Part shown: piece after piece, positions 18,966-28,160 of the stretch
How the letters are laid out: each line of letters starts with the position of its first letter
Position numbering within the stretch: position 1 is the stretch's first letter
NCBI GenBank assembly: GCA_009692435.1
Contig: SHZE01000009.1
Location: forward strand, 1-49,640
Source: Deltaproteobacteria bacterium
GTDB taxonomy: Bacteria; Desulfobacterota; Binatia; Bin18
Length of the DNA: 49,640 bases
Reading direction: 5' to 3'
Program-made: the position numbers and the translations under genes
Notes under the pieces: model-generated
The model's database searches: none
Told to the model about the DNA's origin: nothing
What the model saw: the letters and a program-made list of their open reading frames with translations, nothing else

Positions 18966-19961
18966 ATGCGGTATCCGCTGCATGTAACGACAGACATGAT
19001 CAAGTGGCAGGCCAAGAACAAGCTGCAAGGCCGGAAGCGCTATCCCGTGGTCTTGATGCTTGAGCCACTCTACACCTGCAACCTCGCCTGTGTCGGGTGT
19101 ACCCCGGAACGCCATTCTGGGGATCTCAAAGATCGCTTAACCCTCTCCGAGAGTTTGCAAGCCGTCGATGAATCTGGTGCTCCCATTGTTTCTATCTGCG
19201 GTGGGGAACCAACCATTTATCCCGAACTGCCGGAACTGGTGAGCCAGATTATTAACCGCAAACGCCACGTCATCATTTGCACCAATGCCCTGTTACTCGA
19301 ACGTTTCTTCAGTAAGTCCCAGCCGCACAAACGGGTGACCATTAACGTGCATCTGGATGGCATGCGAGAGACGCACGACTTTGTCTGTGCTCGTGAAGGC
19401 GTGTTCGACAAAGCTATCGAAATGATCAAGATGGGCAAGCAACTTGGGTATACGGTCTGCACGAATACCACCGTCTATAAAGAGACCCAGATGGAGGAAA
19501 TCGAGCAGATGTTCGCGCTCCTCACACAGCTTGGGATCGACAACATGCTCGTCTCTCCTGGCTATCATTACGAAAAAATTCAAGACAACCACTTTCTTTT
19601 TCGACAAGAGATTCATCAAAAGTTCAAACGCGTGTTGGAGCTCTCCAAGCAATATCGACTCGGTTCGACGCCGCTGTTTTTGGAGTTCGCCGCTGGTGAA
19701 CGTGAATATCCCTGCACGCCATGGGGCAATGTCACCCGCACCCCCTTCGGCTGGAAAGGCCCCTGCTATCTGATTGGTGAGAAGTATTTCAAGACTTGGG
19801 ATGAGTTTTGGACCGGCGTGGACTGGAACTATTGGGAAACCCGGACGGATCCTCGCTGCCAGAACTGCCTCATGCACTCGGGCTTTGAAGCCTCAGTGAC
19901 TCGTACTTTTCCGGAAAGTCCCAAAGACGTTATGAAAATGGCTCGCTGGATGTTCTCGTAA
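18966..19961 (+). CDS. HpnH-like radical SAM protein (adenosyl-hopene transferase family)
   Basis: EPLYTCNLACVGC (CxxxCxxC), SGAPIVSICGGEPTIYPELPELV, ICTNALLLERF, CTPWGNVTRTPFGWKGPCYLIGE (DUF3463-like C-terminus). Confidence 0.85.
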   Translation: MRYPLHVTTDMIKWQAKNKLQGRKRYPVVLMLEPLYTCNLACVGCTPERHSGDLKDRLTLSESLQAVDESGAPIVSICGGEPTIYPELPELVSQIINRKRHVIICTNALLLERFFSKSQPHKRVTINVHLDGMRETHDFVCAREGVFDKAIEMIKMGKQLGYTVCTNTTVYKETQMEEIEQMFALLTQLGIDNMLVSPGYHYEKIQDNHFLFRQEIHQKFKRVLELSKQYRLGSTPLFLEFAAGEREYPCTPWGNVTRTPFGWKGPCYLIGEKYFKTWDEFWTGVDWNYWETRTDPRCQNCLMHSGFEASVTRTFPESPKDVMKMARWMFS

Positions 19962-21010
19962 TGAATGTGGCGGGCATGGCGGTCATGAAAGTCGCGCGAC
20001 TCTACGATTCCTCGGACATTCGATTTGAGGATGAACCAATTCCGCAGGTTGGTCCTGGCGAAGCTCTAGTCAAAACCCGCGCCTGTGGAATCTGCTCTGG
20101 CGATGTCATGGGCTGGTATATGAAGAAAAAAGCACCACTCGTCTTTGGTCACGAGCCAGCAGGCGAAGTCGTCGCGGTCGGATCAGGTGTGAATGAAGTC
20201 CGACCAGGAGATCGCGTTTTCGTTCACCATCATGCACCCTGTTTTACGTGTCGTGCATGTCAACGTGGAGAATTTGTCCAGTGCACGACTTGGCGCTCAT
20301 CACGCATAGTTCCCGGTGGCATGGCGGAATATTTCCTCGTCCCAAAAGAAAATCTTGCTGGAGACACCCTGCGACTTCCCGACGAGATCTCTTTTGCCGA
20401 TGGCTCGTTAGTAGAACCAACCGCATGTGTGGTGAAATCGCTGCGCAAGTCTGGGATGCAAGGTGGAGAAAGCATTTTTATTATCGGGCTTGGCATCATG
20501 GGTCAGTTACATGTCGCTCTGGCTCGGCAGGCCAATGCCGGACGGATCATCGGAACCGATTTCGTCACTTATCGTCGAGAAAAAGCGCGACAGCTTGGCG
20601 CGGATGTGACGCTTGATCCCGCGCAAGGACATGTCGTCGATCAATTGCGTGAGCACACAAACGGAGAGATGGCGGAGGTCATCATTGTCGGTCCAGGTTC
20701 CGTGGAAGCAATGGAACTGGGTCTACAATGTGTGGCCAAAGGGGGAACGGTGGTGTTCTTTACCACGAGCACCCCAGACGCGCGGCTGGCCATTTCGCCT
20801 CACGATTTATATTTCAACGAGATTCGTTTGATCCCTAGCTATTCGTGTGGCCCGAACGACACCCGTGAAGCCCTCCAATTGATTCGTGACGGCGTCGTCA
20901 CCTCGGACAAATTCATTACCCACCGCTACCCATTCGCGGCACTGCACGAAGCGTATCGGATCGCGTCCGAAGCCCGCGATTCAATCAAAACTATCATTGA
21001 GTTCTCATAG
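19961..21010 (+). CDS. Zinc-dependent alcohol dehydrogenase (MDR superfamily)
   Basis: CGICSGDVMGWY, GHEPAGEVVAVG, structural Zn lobe CFTCRACQRGEFVQC, GLGIMG; start overlaps the upstream stop (TAATG). Confidence 0.9.
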   Translation: MNVAGMAVMKVARLYDSSDIRFEDEPIPQVGPGEALVKTRACGICSGDVMGWYMKKKAPLVFGHEPAGEVVAVGSGVNEVRPGDRVFVHHHAPCFTCRACQRGEFVQCTTWRSSRIVPGGMAEYFLVPKENLAGDTLRLPDEISFADGSLVEPTACVVKSLRKSGMQGGESIFIIGLGIMGQLHVALARQANAGRIIGTDFVTYRREKARQLGADVTLDPAQGHVVDQLREHTNGEMAEVIIVGPGSVEAMELGLQCVAKGGTVVFFTTSTPDARLAISPHDLYFNEIRLIPSYSCGPNDTREALQLIRDGVVTSDKFITHRYPFAALHEAYRIASEARDSIKTIIEFS

Positions 21011-21030
21011 CGAGCGCAAACAGTTCGCAT

Positions 21031-21067
21031 AAAAAAGGCGGCGCTTCCACACTGGGAAGGCCGCCTT
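21031..21067 (-). terminator. Rho-independent terminator for the Lpp-like gene (minus strand)
   Basis: AAGGCGGC(g)CTTCC-acactg-GGAAGGCCGCCTT hairpin; A-tract at 21031-21036 gives a U-tract on minus-strand RNA. Confidence 0.85.
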
Positions 21068-21090
21068 GTCAACGAACGATCACGTCGAAT

Positions 21091-21351
21091 TTACTTGTTC
21101 ATGCCGTCGGTAGTACGTCTCCCGACCCGAGCGGCGGCATCTTCCGCCCTCTGCGCTGCTGCCTCAACCCGTGCGGCAGCGGCTTCCGCCCGCCTCGCCG
21201 CCTCTTCCGAGCGACTGGCTGAAGCGCTTGCCGATTGGGCGGAAGCGGTCCAGGTATCGTTCGGCGTTTGCTTTGCCGCGCATCCCGAGCCCAGCACTGC
21301 GAGTAATGCCCCCGCTGCGATTCCCGTAGTTATTTTGCTCAAATACAACAT
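21091..21351 (-). CDS. Alanine-rich Lpp-like lipoprotein, copy A
   Basis: Lipobox LGSGC; heptad xRxExAA (SEEAARRAEAAAARVEAAAQRAEDAAARV); C-terminal MNK. Confidence 0.8.
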   Translation of the reverse strand: MLYLSKITTGIAAGALLAVLGSGCAAKQTPNDTWTASAQSASASASRSEEAARRAEAAAARVEAAAQRAEDAAARVGRRTTDGMNK

Positions 21352-21406
21352 CCTACTTACCCCTTTCTAAGGAAGGTCTTCTTGTCCGCGGACTCTCGCG
21401 CGGAAT

Positions 21407-21664
21407 TTACTTCCGCATGGAGTGTCCGACCATCGCTTCGATCCGAGCCGCGGCATCTTCCGTCCTCTTCGCTGCGGATTCAACTCGTGCCGCCGCGGCT
21501 TCAGACCGTTTTGCCGCCTCGTCCGACCGACTAGCTGAAGTACTCGCCGACTGCGCGGCGGCTGTCCAGGTATCTTGTGGTTGCGCTGGCGTACATCCCG
21601 AACCAAGGATGGCCAGGAGTGCGCCCGCCGCAACACCGGTTGTGATTTTGTTCGAATTCAACAT
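21407..21664 (-). CDS. Alanine-rich Lpp-like lipoprotein, copy B
   Basis: Paralogue of the adjacent gene: MLNSNKITTGVAAGALLAILGSGC...SDEAAKRSEAAAARVESAAKRTEDAAARIEAMVGHSMRK. Confidence 0.8.
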   Translation of the reverse strand: MLNSNKITTGVAAGALLAILGSGCTPAQPQDTWTAAAQSASTSASRSDEAAKRSEAAAARVESAAKRTEDAAARIEAMVGHSMRK

Positions 21665-21746
21665 TCTGCTACTCCCTTCATTGATATAATGTAGACATTT
21701 TTACACGCTTTTACGGATCACTCAAACAGTGCGAGTGTCTTTCTTT

Positions 21747-23396
21747 TTAGTAGTCATCATCCATGTCATCCCCGTGGCTGTGGCCATGTCCGCCATGTCC
21801 ACCACCCGAGGGAGTCTTCTTCTCCGGTTTGTCGGCAATCGCGGCTTCAGTCGTAATCATCATACCGGCAACGCTCGCCGCATACTGGAGGGCAGAGCGT
21901 ACCACCTTGGCCGAGTCAATCACGCCAGACTTGAACAGATTCTCGAACTTTTCCGTTGCGGCATTGAACCCGTAGTCATCCTTGCCTTCTTTAACGGTAT
22001 TGATGACAACCGAAGCTTCACGCCCGGCATTAGTGACAATCTGCCGGAGCGGTTCTTCAACGGCGCGGCGCACAATGGCCACGCCTTGGTCGCGCCCGTC
22101 GCCAAATTTAAGGCCATCCAACTTCTTTTGCGCGCGGAGGAGCGCCACACCACCGCCAGGAACGATCCCTTCTTCCATGGCGGCTTTCGTTGCGTGCATG
22201 GCATCATCGACGCGAGCCTTCCGCTCTTTCATTTCCACTTCGGTCGCTGCCCCAATTTTGATGACCCCAACGCCGCCAGCCAACTTTGCTAGGCGTTCTT
22301 GCAGCTTCTCACGATCATAGTCAGAGGTCGTGTCTTCAATCTGCGCGCGAATCTGCTGGATGCGGCCTTGAATCGTCTCTTTCTTGCCCGCCCCACTCAC
22401 AATCGTCGTGTTCTCTTTGTCAATAATGATCTTTTTGCAGCGTCCGAGATCACTCAGGGTGATGTTTTCCAGCTTCATGCCGAGTTCTTCGGCAATAACC
22501 TTGCCTCCAGTGAGGATCGCCAAATCCTCGAGCATTGCCTTGCGGCGATCACCAAAGCCTGGAGCTTTCACCGCGGCACAGCGGAGCGTGCCCCGGAGTT
22601 TGTTCACCACGAGTGTCGCAAGCGCTTCTCCATCAATATCCTCCGCCATCAGAATGATCGGGTGACCGCTTTGCGCGGTCTGTTCAAGCAATGGCAGCAG
22701 CTCGCGCATATTCGAGATTTTCTTCTCATGAAAAAGAATGTACGGATCGTCTAACTCCGTCGTCATCCGCTCCGGGTTCGTCACGAAATAGGGGGACAGA
22801 TACCCACGATCAAATCGCATGCCTTCGACCACATCCAGCGTAGTGTCGAGTCCCTTGCCTTCTTCGATGGTAATGACCCCTTCTTTGCCTACTTTCTCCA
22901 TCGCTTCGGCCAGAATATCGCCAATAGCCGCTTCACCGTTCGCGGCGATCGTACCAACTTGAGCGATTTGTTCCTTCCCTTTCACAGCTCGACTCTGGTC
23001 TTTCACGCCTTCAACGATTTTCTCGACGGCGGCATCAATGCCGCGTTTGATTTCCATGGGATCAAAACCCGCGGATTGTAAGCGGAGTCCTTCCCGAAGA
23101 ATCGCACGTGACAGCACGGTCGCCGTAGTGGTCCCGTCTCCGGCAATATCCGAGGTTTTGGTGGCTACCTCGCGAATCATTTTGGCGCCCATGTTCTCGA
23201 ACTTGTCCTCAAGTTCGATCTCTTTGACCACCGTGACGCCATCTTTGGTAATCACAGGGGCCCCAAAACTCTTCTGGATTAGTACGTTGCGTCCGCGGGG
23301 ACCCAGGGTGACCTGGGCTGCGTCCGCTAATAGATTGGCTCCTTGCAGGATACCGACCCGCGCCTTCTCATGCAGGTACACGAGCTTCTTCGCCAT
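21747..23396 (-). CDS. groEL: Chaperonin GroEL with His-rich C-terminus
   Basis: [80 protein letters not shown]; tail [20 protein letters not shown]. Confidence 0.97.
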   Translation of the reverse strand: MAKKLVYLHEKARVGILQGANLLADAAQVTLGPRGRNVLIQKSFGAPVITKDGVTVVKEIELEDKFENMGAKMIREVATKTSDIAGDGTTTATVLSRAILREGLRLQSAGFDPMEIKRGIDAAVEKIVEGVKDQSRAVKGKEQIAQVGTIAANGEAAIGDILAEAMEKVGKEGVITIEEGKGLDTTLDVVEGMRFDRGYLSPYFVTNPERMTTELDDPYILFHEKKISNMRELLPLLEQTAQSGHPIILMAEDIDGEALATLVVNKLRGTLRCAAVKAPGFGDRRKAMLEDLAILTGGKVIAEELGMKLENITLSDLGRCKKIIIDKENTTIVSGAGKKETIQGRIQQIRAQIEDTTSDYDREKLQERLAKLAGGVGVIKIGAATEVEMKERKARVDDAMHATKAAMEEGIVPGGGVALLRAQKKLDGLKFGDGRDQGVAIVRRAVEEPLRQIVTNAGREASVVINTVKEGKDDYGFNAATEKFENLFKSGVIDSAKVVRSALQYAASVAGMMITTEAAIADKPEKKTPSGGGHGGHGHSHGDDMDDDY

Positions 23397-23448
23397 CCGA
23401 AACTCTCCTTTCATATATCGTATTCAATTGTTGCCAAGAGGATGGAAG

Positions 23449-24750
23449 TTATTCATCTTTTGGCAAATTGCAAGGGTCGTTGGGAGAAATACTCTTTCTT
23501 AGGGGAGCGCATCGGGAGTGAGCGCTGCCCGGAAAGGATGAGTCGAGTGACCGTGCAACTCTCTTTACTCCGAACGAAGCGGAGGGGTCTCTATAATTAG
23601 TGAAGCCCCATTCGAGGAACTGTTCCGCGGACTCAAAGCGGATACGGCTATTTCTGCCACCCAAGATCACCGCAATGAGGCTTAATGACCCACGCTGAGC
23701 AGTTGCCACCAAATTGAACCGCGCCCGTGACGTAAACCCCGTCTTGAGGCCGGTGACCCCGGCTACTCTCCCAACCAAACGATTGGTATTAGGCAGCATC
23801 TGCGAACCATCACGAAACGGGATTTTGTCGTGAGAGGTCCATTCCAGGACTAAATCGTGCCGTAAAAGTGCTCGCGTCAGTATAACGAGATCGCGAGCGG
23901 AGGAGAAATCTCCGGCACTGCCATCCGGTAACGGCATGCCGTTCACTGTCTGAAATTCCGTTTGCGTCATGCCCAGCCGCTGCGCTCGCCTATTCATTGC
24001 TGTCACGCACGCCTCAACTGACCCGCGAATGCGTTCGGCTACCGCCACGGACGCATCATTCGCGGAAGTCACGAGCATGGCCTGCAACAGTTCGCCGAGG
24101 GAGAATTCTTCTCCCTCGCGTAACCCAATTGTTCGGCCCCGCGCGCTGGCGGCACGCCCACTCATCACTACTGAGGTCTGGAGCGAAAATCGCTCTCTGG
24201 CAATGTCCTCAAGAGCCAACAATCCCACCATCATTTTGGTCAGTGACGCAGCCGGCCATTGTTTATCGATCTCTTCGGTCAGGAGCACCCGTCCGTTCTC
24301 CGCATCGGCGAGGATCATGGATTCATAATCCTTGACGATGGTCGGCTCGGACTGCTGAACCACTCGTCGAGGAGTACGATGCGTACGGCTCACTACCCGA
24401 ACCGATGCTCGCCGCCGCTGAAAACGGGAAACGGTACGCTTTTGGGGTCGCGCTTTTGCCAGACGACGCTCCGATTGCACTTCCGGTTTCCTCGTGCGTG
24501 TCTCACGTCTGATTGCTTGTGGACTTTTCTCTTCTCTCTTGCTCAGCGCCGGCTTCTGGCGAGAAGAGGCGGTTTGTTTTTTACCTGAAGGAACAGCAAG
24601 AGTTTTCTTGGTGGCTTTTTTTTCGCTTTTTTTCGCTAGCGCGGCTCGTTGTGAGGTATTCGCTTGACGAGCGAAGCTCTGTTCCACCATGCCACTCAGA
24701 AAACATACCAAGACTCCAACAACCGTAATTACCTGCCGTTGCATCCGCAT
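23449..24750 (-). CDS. D-alanyl-D-alanine carboxypeptidase (peptidase S11) with long basic linker
   Basis: SLTK, SAN, KTG motifs (AASLTKMMVGLLAL, LVTSANDASVAVAERI, TGLKTGFTSRARFNLV); signal peptide followed by ~100 aa Lys/Arg-rich segment. Confidence 0.9.
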   Translation of the reverse strand: MRMQRQVITVVGVLVCFLSGMVEQSFARQANTSQRAALAKKSEKKATKKTLAVPSGKKQTASSRQKPALSKREEKSPQAIRRETRTRKPEVQSERRLAKARPQKRTVSRFQRRRASVRVVSRTHRTPRRVVQQSEPTIVKDYESMILADAENGRVLLTEEIDKQWPAASLTKMMVGLLALEDIARERFSLQTSVVMSGRAASARGRTIGLREGEEFSLGELLQAMLVTSANDASVAVAERIRGSVEACVTAMNRRAQRLGMTQTEFQTVNGMPLPDGSAGDFSSARDLVILTRALLRHDLVLEWTSHDKIPFRDGSQMLPNTNRLVGRVAGVTGLKTGFTSRARFNLVATAQRGSLSLIAVILGGRNSRIRFESAEQFLEWGFTNYRDPSASFGVKRVARSLDSSFPGSAHSRCAPLRKSISPNDPCNLPKDE

Positions 24751-24926
24751 CTCCCCCTACCTCATCCGCATATTTCTCCGACTTCTTCTTTTATTATCAT
24801 AAGGAGACCCCGATTATCGCGAGGAAAAAATCCAGTAGTCAAAGAGCGTGGATGCTAGCATGCGCAACGAAAGAGAATCAACTCTGCTCGTGGAAAGATA
24901 TCGTGACTAGGACCCAATACGCGTGC

Positions 24927-25331
24927 TTAGTGGGGAGATTCCACGGAAGATAACATGGAGTGCAGGGTTCGCAAATCTTCTCTAATGGACCGCAAAAGTT
25001 GAAGGTGGTCACAGGGTTGTGCATGGGGGCCACTACTGTCGACAACGGGCAGGGAGAGGGCCATCTCTGTGGCTTCCACCATTTCACTGTCCCTCAATTT
25101 TTTCTTTGCTCCAGCAATAGTGAACCCCTGTTCATAGAGGAGGTCTTTTATTTCGAGGAGGGTTTCCACATCGCGACGGCGGTATAGTCGATGATGCGAA
25201 GGGGTCTTTCCCGGCCTGAGAATCGGAAATTCGGTCTCCCAATAACGGAGGACATACGGCTTTACCCCAACGAGTTTGGCCACTTCGCCAATACGGAAGT
25301 AGAGCTTGTTAGGGAGCACAGGTTGTGGCAC
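24927..25331 (-). CDS. MerR family transcriptional regulator
   Basis: YFRIGEVAKLVGVKPYVLRYWETEFPILRPGKTPSHHRLYRRRDVETLLEIKDLLYEQGFTIAGAKKKL. Confidence 0.93.
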   Translation of the reverse strand: MPQPVLPNKLYFRIGEVAKLVGVKPYVLRYWETEFPILRPGKTPSHHRLYRRRDVETLLEIKDLLYEQGFTIAGAKKKLRDSEMVEATEMALSLPVVDSSGPHAQPCDHLQLLRSIREDLRTLHSMLSSVESPH

Positions 25332-25343
25332 GAGATACCTGGG

Positions 25344-25631
25344 TTAGCTGAGTTCACCGGGATTGATCGACTTTTTGAGGACCGGACTAGGCTTAAAGGA
25401 GAGTACCCGGCGACCAGAAATAATAATTTCTTCACCGGTTTGCGGGTTACGGCCTTTGCGGGGGCGTTTCGCGTTAATAATAAAATTGCCAAATCCGGAG
25501 ATTTTGACTTTCTCTCCTTGTTGAAGGTGACCTTTGAGCAATTCGAAGATCGACTCGACGACGTCCGTCGCTTCTTTTTTCGAGAATCCAACCTTTTCAT
25601 AGATATTTTCGACAATGTCTGCTTTTGTCAT
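25344..25631 (-). CDS. ihfA: Integration host factor subunit alpha
   Basis: MTKADIVENIYEKVGFSKKEATDVVESIFELLK...VKISGFGNFIINAKRPRKGRNPQTGEEIIISGRRVLSFKPSPVLK; downstream of pheT. Confidence 0.95.
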   Translation of the reverse strand: MTKADIVENIYEKVGFSKKEATDVVESIFELLKGHLQQGEKVKISGFGNFIINAKRPRKGRNPQTGEEIIISGRRVLSFKPSPVLKKSINPGELS

Positions 25632-25662
25632 GCATCCATCTCCATAAAGCCCCTCTTTGAGG

Positions 25663-28071
25663 TTACGCCCTCACCTCAACTCCGAGTGTCTGGACGAGGT
25701 GCGCAATGACCTGGGCATGGGCCTCGCCTACTTCCAGCGTCGTCAAAGTACGGTCCATCGTTCGGTAAGCGATCGAGTATGCAAGACTTTGTTTATCGGG
25801 GGGAATCTGGCTTCCCTGGTATCGGTCGAAGAGCTGCATACTCACAACCAGCGGGTGAGCCAAGGTACGGACGGCATCAATGACGGATTGCACCGGGAGT
25901 TCTTTATCAGCCACAATTGCCACATCTCGCACAACCGTGGGAAACCGCGGAAGAGGTTGGTATTGCGTAACGGGGCAAGCATAGTGAAGCAAAGTAGCGA
26001 AGTCAAGCTCAAAAACCCAAGGAGTTTCGCCGATGTCCAACGCCGAGCAGTGATCGGGATGAAGTGCCCCCGCTAAGCCCACTGCTTCTTGTTCAATGAG
26101 CACGCGAGCGGATTTCCCTGGATGGAGGAAAGAGCTGTCCGTAGCGCGTTCCCATCGCAAGCGCTCCCCACAGCCAAGTTCCTGACCAACGGCCTCCACA
26201 ATCCCCTTGAGATCGGCAAAGTCCACCGCCTTTCCAAGCTGACCCAACCCGACACTGGGCCAAGTCCCATACAGAACCGCCGCTAGGACGAGCCGTTCCT
26301 GCCGCTGTTGTATATGAGTCTGACCCTGCTCAAAAAAGAAGGTTTTCCCTAGCTCGAATACGGTGATCCCTGTCTCTCCCTGACGCACGTTATGCTGGAG
26401 TGCGCGTAATAAACCACCAAGGACACTGAGACGCATTTCCGCGCCTTCCGTGGAGAGGGGATTCATAAGAGGAATCGCGACGGCTCCTGGGATTAGCCCT
26501 GGAAGAAGGGTATTCAGTCGCACCGAAGTGAAACTGATATTCAGCATCTCATGCAACCCCTGCGCGGCCAGACAGAGGCGCACACGTCGTACCCAGTCCC
26601 CCTCAGTATCGCGGTTCTTTTCGTGAACTTCAGTGCGCGGCAGGACACCAAGAATCGTTTCATAGCCCCGCAGCCGTGCGACCTCTTCAATGAGGTCGGC
26701 TTCTTGTTGGAGATCCGCTCGGTACGAAGGGGGAGTCACTTCCCACGTCCCGCTCCGCCCGCGTTTGACTTTTGCACCCAACGTCCGCATGCACTGTTCG
26801 ATCTCGTTGGTCTCGGCCTGAACGCCGAGAAAGCTGTTCACCCGCTGCGCGCGGAGAGGAATGACCGTCGGTGGTAATGGTTGAGGAAAAACGTCAATCA
26901 TCCCCTGACTGACCTGTCCGCCAGCAAGCTGGAGCAGCAACGACGCGGCACGATCAAGGGCAAGGACGGTGCCGAGCGGATCAATGCCCCGTTCAAATCG
27001 ATACGAGGCTTCGCTCCGCAGTCCCAACCGTCGCGCGGTGCGCCGGACCGTTTCCGGAATGAAATAGGCACTTTCGAGCAGGACTGCCGTCGTCTGGTCG
27101 CGTACTTCAGAATTAGAGCCTCCCATGACTCCAGCAACAGCAACAGCGCGGTCACGGTCGCAAATCAACAGGTCCTCGGGAGCGAGTACTCGCTCCTTCT
27201 CATCAAGGGTCATCATGGTGGTGATATCCCGAGCGCGGCGTACGATAATTTCTTGCCCAGTAAGAGAGGGCAGATCAAACGCATGCAGCGGTTGCCCACG
27301 TTCGAGCATCACATAGTTCGTCACATCGACGATATTATTGAGCGCGCGCACGCCAGCGGCTTCTAACCGCCATTTCATCCATGCGGGAGAGGGCGCGACC
27401 TTGACACCTGTCACCACGCGAGCGGCGTACCGTGGGCAAAGGTCGGTATCGGTAATCGACACTCGCGCTTGGCTATGAATGGCTGCGCCGTTTTGACGGA
27501 CACGCGGTTTTCCGACATGGAGGGGAACGCCGGTCAGCGCGGAGATTTCACGTGCGAGGCCAAGAACACTGAGGCAGTCCCCTCGGTTCGGGGTGATCGC
27601 CACATCAAGAATGGTATCCCGTAAACCGAGTACGGCATATAACGACTCGCCCAGTGGCGCGTCTTTCGCAACAATGAGTACTCCGCGGTGGTCATCCGAA
27701 AGTCCCAATTCGCGCTCCGAGCAGAGCATCCCACACGAGAGTTGTCCGCGAATTTCGACTCGTTCAACCCGCTGGCCTCCCGGCAAGGTCGCGCCTTCTG
27801 GTGCCAGGGCCACTTTATCATCCACCTGCATATTGTTCGCGCCGCAGACGACCGGCATCATCTCGCCTCCCGTCGTCACTTGACAGACAGTCAGATGGTC
27901 GGACTGTGGATGCGGGTCGATACGCACGATTTGCGCGATCGTGATTGGTATCGCGCCTTGCTCATGAATGCCATCGACTTCCAACCCAGCGAGTGCCAGT
28001 CGGTCGGCAAGACGATCGAGCGAGAGTTCAATGGCGACAAACTCACGGAGCCAGTTGAGCGTTACTTTCAT
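25663..28071 (-). CDS. pheT: Phenylalanine-tRNA ligase beta subunit
   Basis: Full-length 802 aa: MKVTLNWLREFV..., tRNA-binding domain, B3/B4, B5, FDX-ACB C-terminus. Confidence 0.97.
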   Translation of the reverse strand: MKVTLNWLREFVAIELSLDRLADRLALAGLEVDGIHEQGAIPITIAQIVRIDPHPQSDHLTVCQVTTGGEMMPVVCGANNMQVDDKVALAPEGATLPGGQRVERVEIRGQLSCGMLCSERELGLSDDHRGVLIVAKDAPLGESLYAVLGLRDTILDVAITPNRGDCLSVLGLAREISALTGVPLHVGKPRVRQNGAAIHSQARVSITDTDLCPRYAARVVTGVKVAPSPAWMKWRLEAAGVRALNNIVDVTNYVMLERGQPLHAFDLPSLTGQEIIVRRARDITTMMTLDEKERVLAPEDLLICDRDRAVAVAGVMGGSNSEVRDQTTAVLLESAYFIPETVRRTARRLGLRSEASYRFERGIDPLGTVLALDRAASLLLQLAGGQVSQGMIDVFPQPLPPTVIPLRAQRVNSFLGVQAETNEIEQCMRTLGAKVKRGRSGTWEVTPPSYRADLQQEADLIEEVARLRGYETILGVLPRTEVHEKNRDTEGDWVRRVRLCLAAQGLHEMLNISFTSVRLNTLLPGLIPGAVAIPLMNPLSTEGAEMRLSVLGGLLRALQHNVRQGETGITVFELGKTFFFEQGQTHIQQRQERLVLAAVLYGTWPSVGLGQLGKAVDFADLKGIVEAVGQELGCGERLRWERATDSSFLHPGKSARVLIEQEAVGLAGALHPDHCSALDIGETPWVFELDFATLLHYACPVTQYQPLPRFPTVVRDVAIVADKELPVQSVIDAVRTLAHPLVVSMQLFDRYQGSQIPPDKQSLAYSIAYRTMDRTLTTLEVGEAHAQVIAHLVQTLGVEVRA

Positions 28072-28160
28072 GATAAGAAGTCGTCAGGTTGTCAGTAAGC
28101 AAGTGAGTCAAGCGGAGAGTTGCAACTCGAAACCCGTGACTCGAAACTCGCAATTTTTTT

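Noticed and set aside
18437-19063. 208-aa plus-strand ORF overlapping the transposase remnant and HpnH-like start
   Set aside because: Composition is not protein-like and it overlaps a well-supported gene and the 7-bp repeat.
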